Positions 34,613-46,439 of a DNA stretch of 64,000 nucleotides are shown piece after piece (within the stretch, counting starts at the first letter, position 1; every line of letters starts with the position of its first letter). Below the pieces are notes generated by a model. It was not told the origin of the DNA and did not search any database. It was given only the letters and a program-made list of their open reading frames with translations. A program made the position numbers and the translations under genes. The stretch is from Ligula intestinalis (Eukaryota; Platyhelminthes; Cestoda; Diphyllobothriidea; Diphyllobothriidae), in contig JAYGXS010000004.1 of NCBI GenBank assembly GCA_036362985.1, positions 30,982,534-31,046,533 of the forward strand, given 5' to 3'.

Positions 34613-35689
34613 GACAATCGTTGATAAACGTTCATCGATCGCTCAGGGAACTCACTCGTTTCGCTCTCTGCCTTGAGGCTCATTCTCGAGCCCCGAGAGC
34701 AGCCGCACAGCGGCTAGCAGTACTGACCGCCCGAACCGCCAGCTGTCTAGGACTTTTAACAGAGTTTGAGGTAAAACGTGCATCAGACTTCTAATACTGA
34801 GGAGGTGGCTTATGCCTGAATAGAATGTGTTTCCCAGAAGCGGCTTCGCTCTCTGTCTCCAAGCATTTTCACTTATTTTGAAAGAATTAGGCACCGTAAC
34901 GGATTGAACTACGTTAACCCTCTCCCGTGTGTCACACATGACCCAGGTGGATAGTCGGCTGCGCCAAGTAGTATGTGTTTCTCGGAAGTTAGTGGTGAAT
35001 GTTCTGTCGGATGGGAGGTGGCGGGAGGTTTATAGGTGGCGTATGTGCCGGTGGGATGCATATTATTAGTGGAGTAACGTCTTCGATGTTTTACAGTAAG
35101 GTTTCATAAAGAAACACACAAGGCCGAATCGGCTCACGCCATGCCATCCGGTAGCGTATGCAAGTGAGGTTTATGCGACGGTCGTATATTGAAACTGCAG
35201 ACACTGGCATGTTTATCCCAATAGGATGAATTTGCAAGTGACCAATCATGCCGATGTGTCCTCCAAATGTGCGGTGACAATGCTGTGCACAGCAATTAGT
35301 CCGATATATCCTACTGGTAGATTAGTTATCGTTGTATGAAGTAGTTTGGTTGTGATGGCCTTGTGATACAATCCACTATCACGGCTACATATGGGGCAAA
35401 TTATACCGCTGCGGTGTGCCAATACCCTGGTTCATTGTAAACAGATCAGGCGCGTGTGATGTTTTGAGGTCAGGGTCATGAGTACTGATTTGCAAGTCAC
35501 TGACCAGATCTGCGCGCGCTCAGCATCCAAGTTTTTAATGATGACGAGCTGCAATTCTGTCCAGACTGGTGTTGGTAGAGAAATTTTCGGCAATGCTTTG
35601 TGAGGTCGTAGGGGTATCGACTTTAAGAATAACTTACATGAACCCGTAAACGGGACATGAAAACAGGAATTTCTCGCAATATAGGCCAC

Positions 35690-35890
35690 TGTGCGGTAAA
35701 TTGTGTGGTAACAAGGGTGGGAGTTGAATATAGGTTCGGGTTGAAGGTTAAAGTTAAGTTCAAGGTCTGATCGATAGTGTGTGTTATGCTTAGGGTCAAG
35801 GTTGGGATTAGTGTTAATTCTATGTCTAGTTTGTTGTGTAGAGTTGGGCTGTGATTGAGATGAATAATAGGGCTATAGTTGGAACTAGGT
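35690..35890 (+). repeat. Degenerate G/T-rich tandem repeat
   Basis: Irregular GGTTRRGGTTAAAGTTAAG-like units, also GCTTAGGGTCAAGGTTGGG. It resembles a degenerate telomere-like array. On the minus strand it creates a Thr/Leu-rich frame. Confidence 0.4.
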
Positions 35891-36739
35891 GACAAGAATC
35901 GTTTCTTTTCCTGGAATAATATGCTGAGCCATCCATATCACTTAGCTCTGGCTTTCCCATTCCCGTATTCTAGGCAGGAAGCCGCATAAGCCATCCCCAC
36001 GGTGTCCTTTTTCATTTTGCAAATAGTGACGAAGGTAATGAAATGTTGTGAGCTGAGATGTTGGTAGTGTTGGCACTGTGTTGGGGCTAATCAATGACCA
36101 CAACGTCCAGGTGGTATGGCCGCGATGACATGGTTTGTCGCTGGTATCACTGGTTTTCAGAACGTAAGTCTTACTCGTCTCTCGCTTGTTAGTGGATGTG
36201 CGATTGGCTTCATGTATGTTGCTCCAGTCGATACGGCAGTCTGCTGATAGTAAGCGAGGTTCTCTTCCTATTCACGCATCCTAGCTATGTGTTTATCTAG
36301 GTCATTCATATTGTGTACTCTTTCATGTTTGGACAGTGTAATGCCTACCGAGGCAGATCCATGACTGAAACGTCCGTGGTCAGTATGGAGGAGCTGACAA
36401 AGGTTTGGCGTCTCTTGCGGAAATCTTTAGGAGGTCCTTTTATAGACGCGCTTGTTTGCTTTCTCTGCAACCAACCACAGCTATATTGCCAAAGACTATT
36501 CGATTGGATATGCGCTTTTAATTTATCCCGAGAACTTTTTCACCCCATCGCATTTGTACCTGCGCCAAAATGAGGTGACTTCGTAGAACAAGACTGGTGA
36601 GTCCATCGGTAGGAATTCCTTCCCATGAGCTGTATGACATCGTCCTCGTAGACGTTGGTTGTCGTAGAGGCTGCTCTCAGTACTTTTCACTGGATAGTTG
36701 TTCCTTTGAGAAGAAGCAGGTTCGATCACTGGAATCGGA

Positions 36740-36795
36740 GTTTTATGTTTCTGAGCTTTCGAACTCTTGCGGGAGTCCATCGTCAGAGATAAAAC
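36740..36795 (-). ncRNA. PLE family 2 hammerhead ribozyme
   Basis: Minus strand: stem I GTTTTA-TCT pairs with AGA-AACA-TAAAAC. The core is CTGACGA (36788-36782 region), stem II GGACTC/GAGTTC with one GU, GAAA, stem III palindrome AGCT, then C. Cleavage is predicted between 36753 and 36752. The core fits the CUGANGA...GAAA consensus, and stem III (AG/CT) replaces family 1's AC/GT with pairing kept. Confidence 0.75.
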
Positions 36796-37060
36796 CGTCA
36801 ACGAAAGCAGGCAACAGATATAGGGGGAAGGGGGGGGCAAGTAACCGTCAACGAAACAGTCAAAATTAACAGGGGTAGGGAAGGGGGTTAATTAACTGTC
36901 AAAGAAAGCAAGCAAAATGTTTACAGGGAAAGGGGCCAAATAACTATTAAAGAAAGCAACCAACATATAAAGGGAAGGGGGTAATTAACTGTTAACGAGG
37001 GAAAGCAAAATGTGTAGGGGGAGGGATCAATTATCCATCATAGGGGCGGGGGGGGGGAAG
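36790..37060 (-). repeat. Tandem repeat in PLE family 2 3' UTR
   Basis: About five units of 45-51 bases, starting near 36795, 36842, 36893, 36942 and 36987. Each has AACTGTCAACGAAAGCA and then a run of AGGGGGAAGGGG. One unit of the same kind is in the second family 2 copy at 58727-58800. Confidence 0.75.
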
Positions 37061-38290
37061 GTAGCAGGGAGGGAAGGAGGGACAGGACCACCAGTGCCAT
37101 GAGTCCGGAGATACCCGCGCAGGGCAACATATGAGGGCGCCAGCTCGATGCATCGGTTAACTGAGTTGTCATCCGACGCCCAGGCTTCAATTAGCTCTCG
37201 GCCCGTCTTGCTGCTTGCATGGGCAATTATCTTCGCAGCTGCGAAGTTGAACTCGTGACCCGCTCCGTAGTTGTGGGCGGCCACTTGCGAAGATTCATCA
37301 CCCCGTCGAACAGCCGCCTTGTGTTTCTGCATGCGCAAACTTAGCATGCGTCCAGTTTGTCCCGTGTAGTTTACAGGGCAGTTTAGACACGGTATGCGAT
37401 ACACCACACCCAACTGCTCACTGGGATTTAGCCGATCTTTGATCCTTATGACCCGGCTGCGCATTTTAGCCTTGGGACGATGCGCAATTCCAACGCCTAG
37501 TCCTGCGGCAATACGCTCGGTCGCTTCTGACACGTCCTTGATATATGGCAGCGCATGCCAAATCGTGGGAGGTGATTCTGTTTGGGACCTCGGAGGGTGG
37601 GGCCGTAGGCATCGGTTTATAATGGCTTTAGGATAGCCGTCCTACATAAACTGTTCGCGCAGATGTCGAGCCTCACGTGCTCTTTCTTCCGGGTTGCTGC
37701 AGTGTGTCTGGATTCTTTTGAACAGCGTTTTCACACAGCTTCGTTTGTGAGCCATCGGATGATTGCTGTGGAAACTGGGAAGCTGTCTGGTGTTCGTCGC
37801 CTTTCTGTAGCCCCCCGTTTCTATTGTGCCGTCGGGCGTTCGCGTGACGAGCACGTCGAAGAAGGGTAGCTGCTGATCCTTTCCTTCTTCCCGTGTGAAT
37901 TGTATATCGGGGAAGATCGAGTTGAGGAGATCATGGAAGCTCTTTAGCGTGTTCTTTTTGACGATAACGAGCGTGTCGTCAACGTAACGGTGCCAAAAGA
38001 TTGGGGGCTGTTGGGTGAAGGCAATCTTTTCCAGCTCCTGCAGGACCAATTCTGCTATTGGACCGGAAATTGGAGAGCCCATCGGAGTGCCCTTGATCTG
38101 TTCATAGGTTGTTCTAGCGAAGGTGAAGTAGGTTTTTTGACAAATTTGGAGAGTCTCACAAGGTGTTCGATCTTAAGTGGACTCTTGGTTTTCTTCGTAA
38201 CGCTCCTCAAGTCTCCTGCGCAAGACATTTCGTGCCAAACCCGGTGGAATGGATGTAAATAGTGATATTACGTCAAAGGAAACCATCACT
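37027..38290 (-). pseudogene. PLE family 2 reverse transcriptase with GIY-YIG endonuclease
   Basis: This is the best preserved PLE in the window. On the minus strand, motif A VSFDVISLFTSIPP is at about 38270-38225. A one-base frameshift follows near 38180. Then comes a 352-codon frame from 38082 to 37027: MGSPISG, RYVDDTLVIVK (catalytic YVDD), LPFFDVLVTRTPDGTIETGG, a thumb region, one in-frame TAG near 37639, then the GIY-YIG domain VVYRIPCLNCPVNYTGQTGR with SSQVAAHNYGAGHEFNF. The N-terminal third is absent. The low number of disabling changes suggests it is younger than its neighbours. Confidence 0.9.
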
Positions 38291-38302
38291 CGCACATCTT
38301 AT

Positions 38303-38369
38303 CGCAAGAGTTCGGCCGCTCAGAAAAATAAAACTCCGATTCCAGTGATCGAACCTACTTCTTCCCAAT
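38303..38369 (+). mobile_element. Truncated PLE family 2 terminus, plus strand
   Basis: It matches the reverse complement of 36705-36771 closely (AAAACTCCGATTCCAGTGAT and flanks). It begins within hammerhead stem II. With 36740 it makes a divergent terminal pair around the family 2 PLE. Confidence 0.7.
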
Positions 38370-38589
38370 CTATGCGCATACCTGGAATGTGAACCTTTGC
38401 CACAATTCGTGAGTTGTTCCTTTCTTAATTGACACGATGGAAACCGAAAGGACGATGAATCACTCACATTGCATGTTCTATCCTCATGGTTTGCAACACC
38501 TGAGATCGGGTTTGGCTGGTTAATGAATGTAGATACGTCAGAATTGGCAATCTCAGTCAGACCTATCTTTGTCCATAGAGTGATATTTT

Positions 38590-38690
38590 GTTCTGATTGT
38601 CTAAAGGACAGAAGGCAAAATATCAAGGTTGTCGTTGGTTGATGACTTCTTCACACAGTATGTGCAGGCTGTTGAGATTGCTATGAAAGT
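38590..38690 (+). repeat. Short direct repeat with 39020-39120
   Basis: ATCAAGGTTGTCGTTGGTTG and TGACTTCTTCACACA match ATCAAGGTTGCCTTTGGTTG and TAACTTCTTAACACA. A SINE B lies between the copies. Confidence 0.45.
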
Positions 38691-38739
38691 GCGCATTTCG
38701 GCTTACCACCAACTGTGCATACTTCCGATATAGTATTGC

Positions 38740-38885
38740 CGGCAAAGACAAGAGAGACTGGAAAAAATCTTCTAGCCCATCAGCCAGCAATCCCCGACCC
38801 CATGTGGTGCCCCATCCGAGGCTCAAACACAAGACTTTTTATCATAAGTCTAACCCTTTAACCATTGCGGCAAGCCAGTGCGAAA
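38740..38885 (-). repeat. SINE family B copy
   Basis: The minus strand has a tRNA-like head (CAATGGTTAAAGGGTTAG), a degenerate B box and GCTGGCTGATGG. A deletion removes part of the hammerhead. It ends with CCAGTCTCTCTTGTCTTTGCC, the family B tail. Confidence 0.6.
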
Positions 38886-39179
38886 CGAGTGCGTTTAGTA
38901 AGTGATCAGTGAACATTAGTCACTGAGCTTGTTTCTTTTCTTAGGAGCGTCACTTTGTCAGAGGGATTAACTGACAATTCTAATTTCTCTTGTCTTTGTC
39001 GGTACGGTTATTGCGTTCCGGTTGTCACAAGAACAGAAGACGAACGATCAAGGTTGCCTTTGGTTGATAACTTCTTAACACACTTTCGAGGGTTTGTAGG
39101 TGTCGCTACAGAACTGCGCGTCCCGTGGTTAAAGCGTTACTGTACCTTTTATCAGCAGGGACGCCACTTGTGAACCATT

Positions 39180-41100
39180 AGCAGTTTTTGTCCATCAAAT
39201 AAATTTTCAATTTCACCAGAACCCGCACATTCCTGAATTGTCTAAAATTTTTGAATCAGAAATTCATTCTGCAGCTCCATCTGCGTCTGTTGTAGTAGAC
39301 GTTGACCTTGAAAGTACGCGGCTTTGTCAGTGTTGTTAACGTCGCGCTGATGTAAGTCGTGTGTAGGCTGTTTCTGTGGATTCTAATGCAGACAACCCAA
39401 ACAGGTACCTGCCCCCTCCCTAACGTAACAGATGGCCTTACAGTACTTTTCAGGAAGGTATGTCTACGTTTGCAGTAAGTGTGAATACATGCCTGTGGTC
39501 AATAAAGACCATTACTATCGCAGGTGCCAATGTCATGGGAATCCAGCACTTCCTTTGAGACAGCCAAGCCTGTTCCGCTGCGGGCATTAAGTTCACCAGG
39601 AGCAATTAATTTCTCCGCTTTCGTCATCAAATTTGCTGTGCGGGCGTGCAGGTCTTTGTGGCACTTGCAGTCTATCTTGTCGATTATGGTGATCGGTGGC
39701 GAGGGGGGCAGCATATACACATATAAAGTTAGCGAAGTTCGTTCCCCAGAGAGCTAGCGGTAATTTTATGAGGCCATCATTGGCAACCTATCCGAGGCAG
39801 GATCTCCATTCTTTAACGTTTTTGCTACAAAAGAAGGTGTATGCGGCACCCCATTTCCTCTAGCGGTCTCTGTTCAGAGAAGACGGTCTCACAGAAAACA
39901 ACAGTGTTCATTTTTGGGCGTGCCACTTCGCGGATGACCAGAGCCGTCCTATATTTTTGACGGCTGCCATCAGAGTGTCCGAAACAGAGCGAATAGCTCA
40001 GGCTGTCCGAGTGAGCAATGTCGGTCTGACAGCCTGTGACAAAGCATGGGTTGTCCTTTCTTGCAGTTTTTGTCCGCCCCTTTTACGGCCATAAACCATG
40101 CTCATCTTGCCGATAGTGTGTGTTAATAACAATTTTAGGATCTCTGTTTATCCGCCTCACACGTATAGGGATTAAACAATGTTACCTCTAGATAGAAGTC
40201 TTTAATAATTCCAGCCAGCCGCCGAATCTCAATAAAATGCAGGATTTTGTGCGGTCGGAAGGCAACTCAAGTTAACTTGGGCAACCTACGGCATTTTAGA
40301 TCGCTTTTTCGGGCGGAATTTGTGGAGACTTTGGTACACTTATCCATTCTGACTCGTTCGTCAAAAGTAGATACCACTATGAGGTCGCTGTGTGCAGTAC
40401 TGGTTCGTGGGACCGCCGATTAGAGGTGCGCGCATAGACAGGACAAAGCACTGTTATATCGGTAAACTGTTTACAGGTTCTTTTTACCGCCATACTCGTT
40501 CCTGCTGTATGAAAGCCCTTTTTCCCAAAATTTCAGCAGAAAAAATCATCCATTCAAATGGAGTAAAAGTAGACGCACAAACTCACAACACTGAGATATC
40601 AAAAGTAAGCCACTATCGCCAATAACTGCATTTTGGACATCGTAGCTAAATATCTTAGGAAAGGTCGCCAACTATAGTTCAAATTGGACTGCTTCCAAAA
40701 CGGCGCTACCGTTGTGGCCTTGTGCACGCATGACCTCATTGTACTTTAAATAAACAAAGAAGGATAGAAATCGGTATGTGATGGACGAAGTAAGACAACT
40801 GACGTACAGATAAATAATTTACATGCGATTAGATGAAGAAAGAAATTGCGGCTCAAATAAAAATGTCAGCAAAAGTGTATGTCCCTGCTGTACTGCTTCT
40901 ACCACAAAATTGTCCACGATTGTGCAACCTTCGGCCACGCACCTCGATGAATGGGGTGTGTGCGTAAAAACAGAACGGGGTAACTGGCCACACCGAATCG
41001 AACGTCTTTCAAATTTCCTTTTTTGACAACTTTGACAGAAACACACTATGAGTCAATTGCTGCCTAATTTCATAAAATTGCGAGACCCATGCAATTTTTT
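39180..41100. other. No recognised genes
   Basis: Only short frames without domains or splice partners. Class unassigned. Confidence 0.35.
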
Positions 41101-41113
41101 TAGATTCTTCTCT

Positions 41114-41500
41114 TGGTAACAACAGTTAACGTAGTGCCCTTAATAAATCCCTAGTCGCATCATTTTGTCCAACGGAAACGGTGGTTGCAGGGCTTCAAGG
41201 GATGGGGAATGAGGGTGTGCAGTGGAACATACTTTGATAACTGCTATATGCGTTTTATTTTATTGTACTGAGAAATATTTTGATTTACATCTGTAGATGT
41301 TACTCATCTGTATTATTAATTAAATTATTGCGGAAAACAACGGTTATCGGAATGCAGGTTTTTTTTAATTCCTGAAAAAATAGAAGTCCTGTTAAGGAGG
41401 TCGTCTATTACAACTAATTGAGGCCAAACATGAAATTCTGGAGTTAGATTAGCAGAGTGCACTGCTTGAAGCGCCGCGCAAACCTTCAATTTATATGCAG
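41114..41500 (+). mobile_element. MITE-like element M1 (right end missing)
   Basis: The left inverted-repeat module GGTAACAACAG...ACGGTGGTTGCAGGG is followed by the shared AT-rich core and a GCGCCGCGCAAACC box. The right inverted repeat is not seen. Confidence 0.55.
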
Positions 41501-42699
41501 CACTGCGTGACTGTCGTACTGTTATTTGCTAGAGCTTTTCCAGTGATGCAAAAACACAAAAATGAAATAAGTTGCGGTAAGTAAATTCAAAATACAGGCT
41601 TTGACGTTTCATTTAATTAGAACATTCTAGCAAGATATTGCTTCTAGCGCCAAATACACCGCAAGATCACGGAAAAGAAGCTATATTTATCTGAAATGGG
41701 ACAGATATTTACTGAGAATTACTAGCACTGGCAACATGTGTGTCCTAACTGTTAATGACATTGTACCACTTTCTGGTAATGTAAACGGCCTACGGCGTGG
41801 TCGTGCTCCATGGTAAGCTTATGCCTACTGAGATCATGACTAAAAATTGGCAACCGCCTAGACATATGCGACATAGTTCTTTATTAAAGTAATGCGGCAA
41901 ATCATTTTTGAACTAAAAACTGTGTTCTAGAAATAAGCTATGACATGGGTTGTTTCCGCAAACTCGGAACCGGAATGATTTGCAATTTCCTCCAAGAATC
42001 AAAAAACAAATCAATTCTGTTCCACATACTATTTTTATATCCTTGTTTCTTATATTTAGTACTTTGCAGAATTAAATCCATGCATATGAGGAAGGCTCTG
42101 AGGTAATCCTTTTAAAGAATCGATTCGCACTCACCAGAGCCAATGATTATCTTCTACTTCTGGATGCTAGTTCGATTCCATGACAGAACAGTACCTCATA
42201 AAAAGCAATTAAAAAGTTGGCTGATGCAGTTTCTTAATCCTTCAAGAGTATTTTCTGTTCGAGAAGCTTTTCGGCTACGGCACACTGGTGATACTTTATG
42301 AATATACTTTTTAGCTTGGGCTATTAGGTTGTTCACTGGCTAAGCCTGAGTAGGATTAGAAGGTAGGTATATCAATGTTTTTTCGATAAATATGTGGATT
42401 ATAACCAACTGGTTCAATGGTCTCTGAACTCATAGTTAATTCGGTCTCGCGAGGGTAAGAATCAATGTTCGTCCAAAACTCCGGATCGAAATTCTGGCTT
42501 CGGTAGCGTAATACTGTCTGTATAATTATCGAGCAGAATCGGATGCCTAATGCTGTTTCCCAGTGCATCGAAATGCACGACGGAGGCCGAAGGAAACAAA
42601 ACTTCCATTTTGTTGATCTCCTCATGTACTGCGACGATCGTGATGGCGTAAAATCAACTTTTACTATCAATTTTATAAAGCTAGTAAGTCTTACAGCTT

Positions 42700-42905
42700 T
42701 AAAAATATAGAAAGTAGACCGACGGACATGACGGACAAGGACATGGGACATTACAATGGCAATTTCTGACTTAGTTGCCGTCATCAGGTAGTGTTACCCA
42801 ACTCCAGTGTTGCTGCTGAAATTGCTGCCACATTTGAGTTTCGAACTCACGTCTCTCCGGTCAGAGGCGAACGCCCTCACCTTCGAGCTATCGAGCTGTG
42901 ATGAC
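42700..42905 (-). repeat. tRNA-derived SINE (family A), minus strand
   Basis: The reverse complement reads a tRNA-like head with B box GTGAGTTCGAAACTC (42836-42850) and A box TAGCTCGAAGGTG (42878-42890). The shared body, a hammerhead module and a tail ending near 42700 follow. The head abuts a second truncated copy in the opposite orientation at 42896. Confidence 0.7.
42748..42794 (-). ncRNA. Hammerhead-like ribozyme in SINE A
   Basis: Stem I pairs ACACTAC with GTAATGT, six of seven positions. The core has CTGATGA and GAAA. Stem II is GGC/GTC with a six-base loop. Stem III (ATTG/CCAT) has a mismatch, so activity is doubtful. The predicted cleavage is between 42754 and 42755. Confidence 0.55.
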
Positions 42906-42990
42906 TGCAAATAAGCGAAAAATGACCATTTTAGTGTTCCATGTCTTTGTTGGGAATGTCCTTCTGTCTATATTCTAGCCACTACGCAGT
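42896..42990 (+). repeat. 5'-truncated SINE A copy, plus strand
   Basis: It starts inside the hammerhead (TGATGA at 42899-42904, then GAAA near 42917) and continues with the SINE A tail CATGTCTTTGTTGGGAATGTCC. It is head-to-head with the minus-strand copy. Confidence 0.5.
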
Positions 42991-43199
42991 GGAGGTTCGA
43001 GTGAGAGTTCTAATAGCAACATAGCCGGACGATTGTGTCCTCTATCAGGTCAGTGTACGCGCATCTGCTACTATATGGTAAGTATGCATAATATCCCCGT
43101 TACCTGCAGATGCAGCAGATTTTGTGTTTAATTTTGATTGGGTAACTTTATATAGTGGCCAATGGCATCTCAAACAAAACACACTAGTTCGTTTTAAAT

Positions 43200-43760
43200 G
43201 ATAAACGCTGCGATCTTTAGTAAATCGGACGCTATATTAGCATAGGTAACGAGGAATAAAAAAACGACTTCGTGACAAAGCCTGTTGTAACGACGAGTTC
43301 GGCATCGATATTGTTGGTGACAATGACATCTGACGTGTGTCACCGTTGATATACGCCCTTTGGAATCCCCAAGGAAAATATACAATAAGGAGGGCATAAT
43401 TCTGGACTCAACCGGATGAGGGTTTATTGTGTACAAAACCCGGAGGACCTGACTCGCTGAGGTTGCATCTCCAGTGTCCTCGCTATCCGGTGTGGATGCA
43501 CTCTCGCTGTGTCCCGCCTCGGGGTAAACCCGGCATTGGGAGCGGACTGGTGTAACCACGCCTCCGCGATTTCAAGCCTCTTTGTCAGGGGTGGCAGTGG
43601 CTTATAAGAGATTGTCTGCGTGCATCTCTTGTGCCCTGGTTGGCCGCCTTGGGATGACGTCACGCAACCAATTAACACTGGGGCTTTGTGTGGGCTCATG
43701 TGCGTTCCTACGTGCGTTCTGCATAGAAAGCCATCGCCTGTTATGCGGTCTGAGCTAAGG
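43200..43760. other. GC-richer unassigned block
   Basis: Base composition differs from its flanks. Frames at 43194-43559 and 43424-43771 (minus) show no domain. A solo LTR or other repeat is possible but unproven. Confidence 0.25.
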
Positions 43761-45924
43761 AACATAGACATTGTTGACTAAGCTCGAAGTCTTAGGAAAG
43801 CCTCCAAACGTTGCTAGCATTTGGTTCAGCTTACATCCTAACAAAGTCCACAAAGCGTGTGAACAAAATATGTATATGTATTTTGAGGCAATGTAAACAA
43901 TATGTCAACACACTAGGCACCAGAGTATTTTAATTCACAGCAAAATGATAATTTGATGTTGAAACCACTGCTTTATTCAGACGATGGTTCACGCATGCAA
44001 TTATCCTAGCTAACACCAGTACGCTACTGTGTTTTTCATAGTAAAATAAATTGGCCTGCAGGGTAAATATTCATAAAAATTTCCTCAGGTGACTTGGAAG
44101 TCAGTTTATTTACATTTTTCTTTAAAAATCGTATTTTTGATTTTGAATTATTTTGTGGACCAAGAAGTTGCAAGGATGTTTTTAGGCAAGTGGCATTTTA
44201 ACCGAAAAAAAAACTGCAAAAAGATTCATGAATGACTGAGCCAGGGCTAGCTGCAAAGCCTGCGAATAATCTTTCGTGCCGTCCATTTACCCATAAAACG
44301 CAATTACTAAACAAAACTGGCAAACAGTAGCTATTTAAATGCCATTTGACATTCATATGGGCCAACTGTAGCGCAGTTGCAATCATACAGCGGAGCTCAT
44401 CAGTAAGCCAAATATCAAAAATGGTTCTTATATAGGGAGACTAGTTTGTAGCAGAAGAAGTGCAAGTGTCTGTTTGGAAGGTGGAAATGGCATGGCAATG
44501 CAAACGACACCGTAAAAGGTCGCTTTGTGCTGAATTTCTGAAAAGATAACCAATCCCGTTGTCTAGACATATCTCCGACGCTTGGACAGATGGCCCTGGG
44601 TTCAGTTCCAGAGTTATTTTGTATAGCGTTCAGGTCGGGGGCAGTTTGCATTTCTCGACATATACGTAGCTGTCCTACCTTGACATTTAACGCCAGATCG
44701 CCTGTAATACGAGGGGCAGCTATTCCCGTCTGCACAAAAAGAGGCAAACAAACAAAGACTCTCGTAAATTAGATAATATTTAATTTACGCATGTAATAGG
44801 CTTAACAAGGTACATTATAATTAGAGCAAACGACACTAATTCATAGGTTAGCCTTCGAGGTAAGTGTGCTATGGGTGTCTGACTTCCTTTTTTCCTAGAG
44901 ACGACCTCAATAACTTGACCTGTATGGAGTGTTAGAAACGACATCAAATTTACTTTGGACAACAGTTAGGAAAAAGGGTGCATCTCAAGGCTTTCTTACT
45001 GGCCTTATCTGTGTTGACCACATTAAATAACCTATCCTGAAACAAAGACTGCTTCTGTTTCTTAAAAAACACAACTGAATTCTACTCCAGATTCATTTAT
45101 TTCGCTCTGACAGGCACGTCCTTATTTGCTGCTACCTATGCCTTTAGTCAGACAACGTTTTCTGAACTTGCAACCGACGCCGTCTAGGCGACAGGGTACG
45201 CACTAGTCCACCAGCCAGTCGACCTTTCAAGGAGGCATGCATCCGAGGGCGAGGTTACACTGGCTACTCCGACAGACCTACCTGACCGAGGCCACAATAA
45301 CAGGGCTATCAAAGCCCAAATGAAAGGCCGACAAAGTCGTAAAGATGGCTTAACCCGTGGAGGACATACGTAAAGTGTCTAGCCATTCAAAGAAAAAAGT
45401 CTGCTTGTGCTTACCTGCCCCCGGGGGTCTGCCCTTATTCAAAAAAGATGTCTCGAACTCGTGCGTTTTTATAGCACTGCCTTTTATCCTAGCCGACTAG
45501 GTGATACCAGGCTCGGACTATTTTGGAAGGTCTTAAAGTCCAAAGGCATTGATTCGACTTACTAAATATGTACATCCAGTGCCCTGCAGTGACATGTTTG
45601 ATGTTGATTTACTGCCGCTCTTCGCAACCCAGAGTCCGTCCATCAAATAGGAATGATTTTCCACAGTTAAATGTTTACTTTCAGCCGTATGAGCAAAAGT
45701 GGGCACTTGCACATTGCATGGAGTTATTATCTGCTAAGCAGATCACCATTTGGCATAGATGGATTTAGGTTTTAGCACTTATTACATCTGCTGATAAAAC
45801 AAATGTACAGAAGTATTCGTAAAATGCTTCACAAAATTAGCGATATAAAAAGGTGAAAGGGCGTTCATCAGGAGAGATTTAGTTGTGATCTGGCGTTTTG
45901 GAATGGCCAGCGGTTACCACTTAG

Positions 45925-46415
45925 GGCAAAAGTAGCTGATGTAGGCCCATTCAGTTATCATTATTTCCTGCAGTGTTTCCATGAAAACCGTAATTATATG
46001 GTCTTATGGGTTGGAAATCAGGACACGCAGTGGAATATACTTTAATAAATGCTAAATGCATTTTTATTTTGCGGTATTTAGAAGCGTTGTTGATTTATAT
46101 CTGAAGCTTCTGCTAATCCGTACAATTGTTTAAATTATTGCGAAAAAACTGATTATCAAATTGCAGGTGTCTTAAATTTCTCGAAAAACAGAAATTCTCG
46201 GTAGGAGGTCGTCTAATTCAACAAACCTGATGTCCAACTTACCGTTCTGGCGGGAAGCAAATTTGACTACATTTTTTTTCACTTTATGCTTACTTCTAAA
46301 AATTTCCTTCTCTGCCTATCCTATTTCCCCCCCAAGACTCTATAATCACCGTTTTTGCACGACAAAGTGCTGGGACTAGGATTATATGAGTGGACCTACA
46401 AAAGCTACTGTTGCC
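45925..46415 (+). mobile_element. MITE-like element M2
   Basis: Left end GGCAAAAGTAGCTGATGTAGG pairs with right end CCTACAAAAGCTACTGTTGCC. Inverted homology runs about 130 bases inward to ACCGTAATTATA and TATAATCACCGTTTTT. No coding capacity. Confidence 0.65.
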
Positions 46416-46439
46416 TTACCTAAAGACGCAAGCCACACA

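Noticed and set aside
44581..44620. GGTTCAGTTCC as a tRNA B box
   Set aside because: No A box at the right distance and no acceptor pairing.
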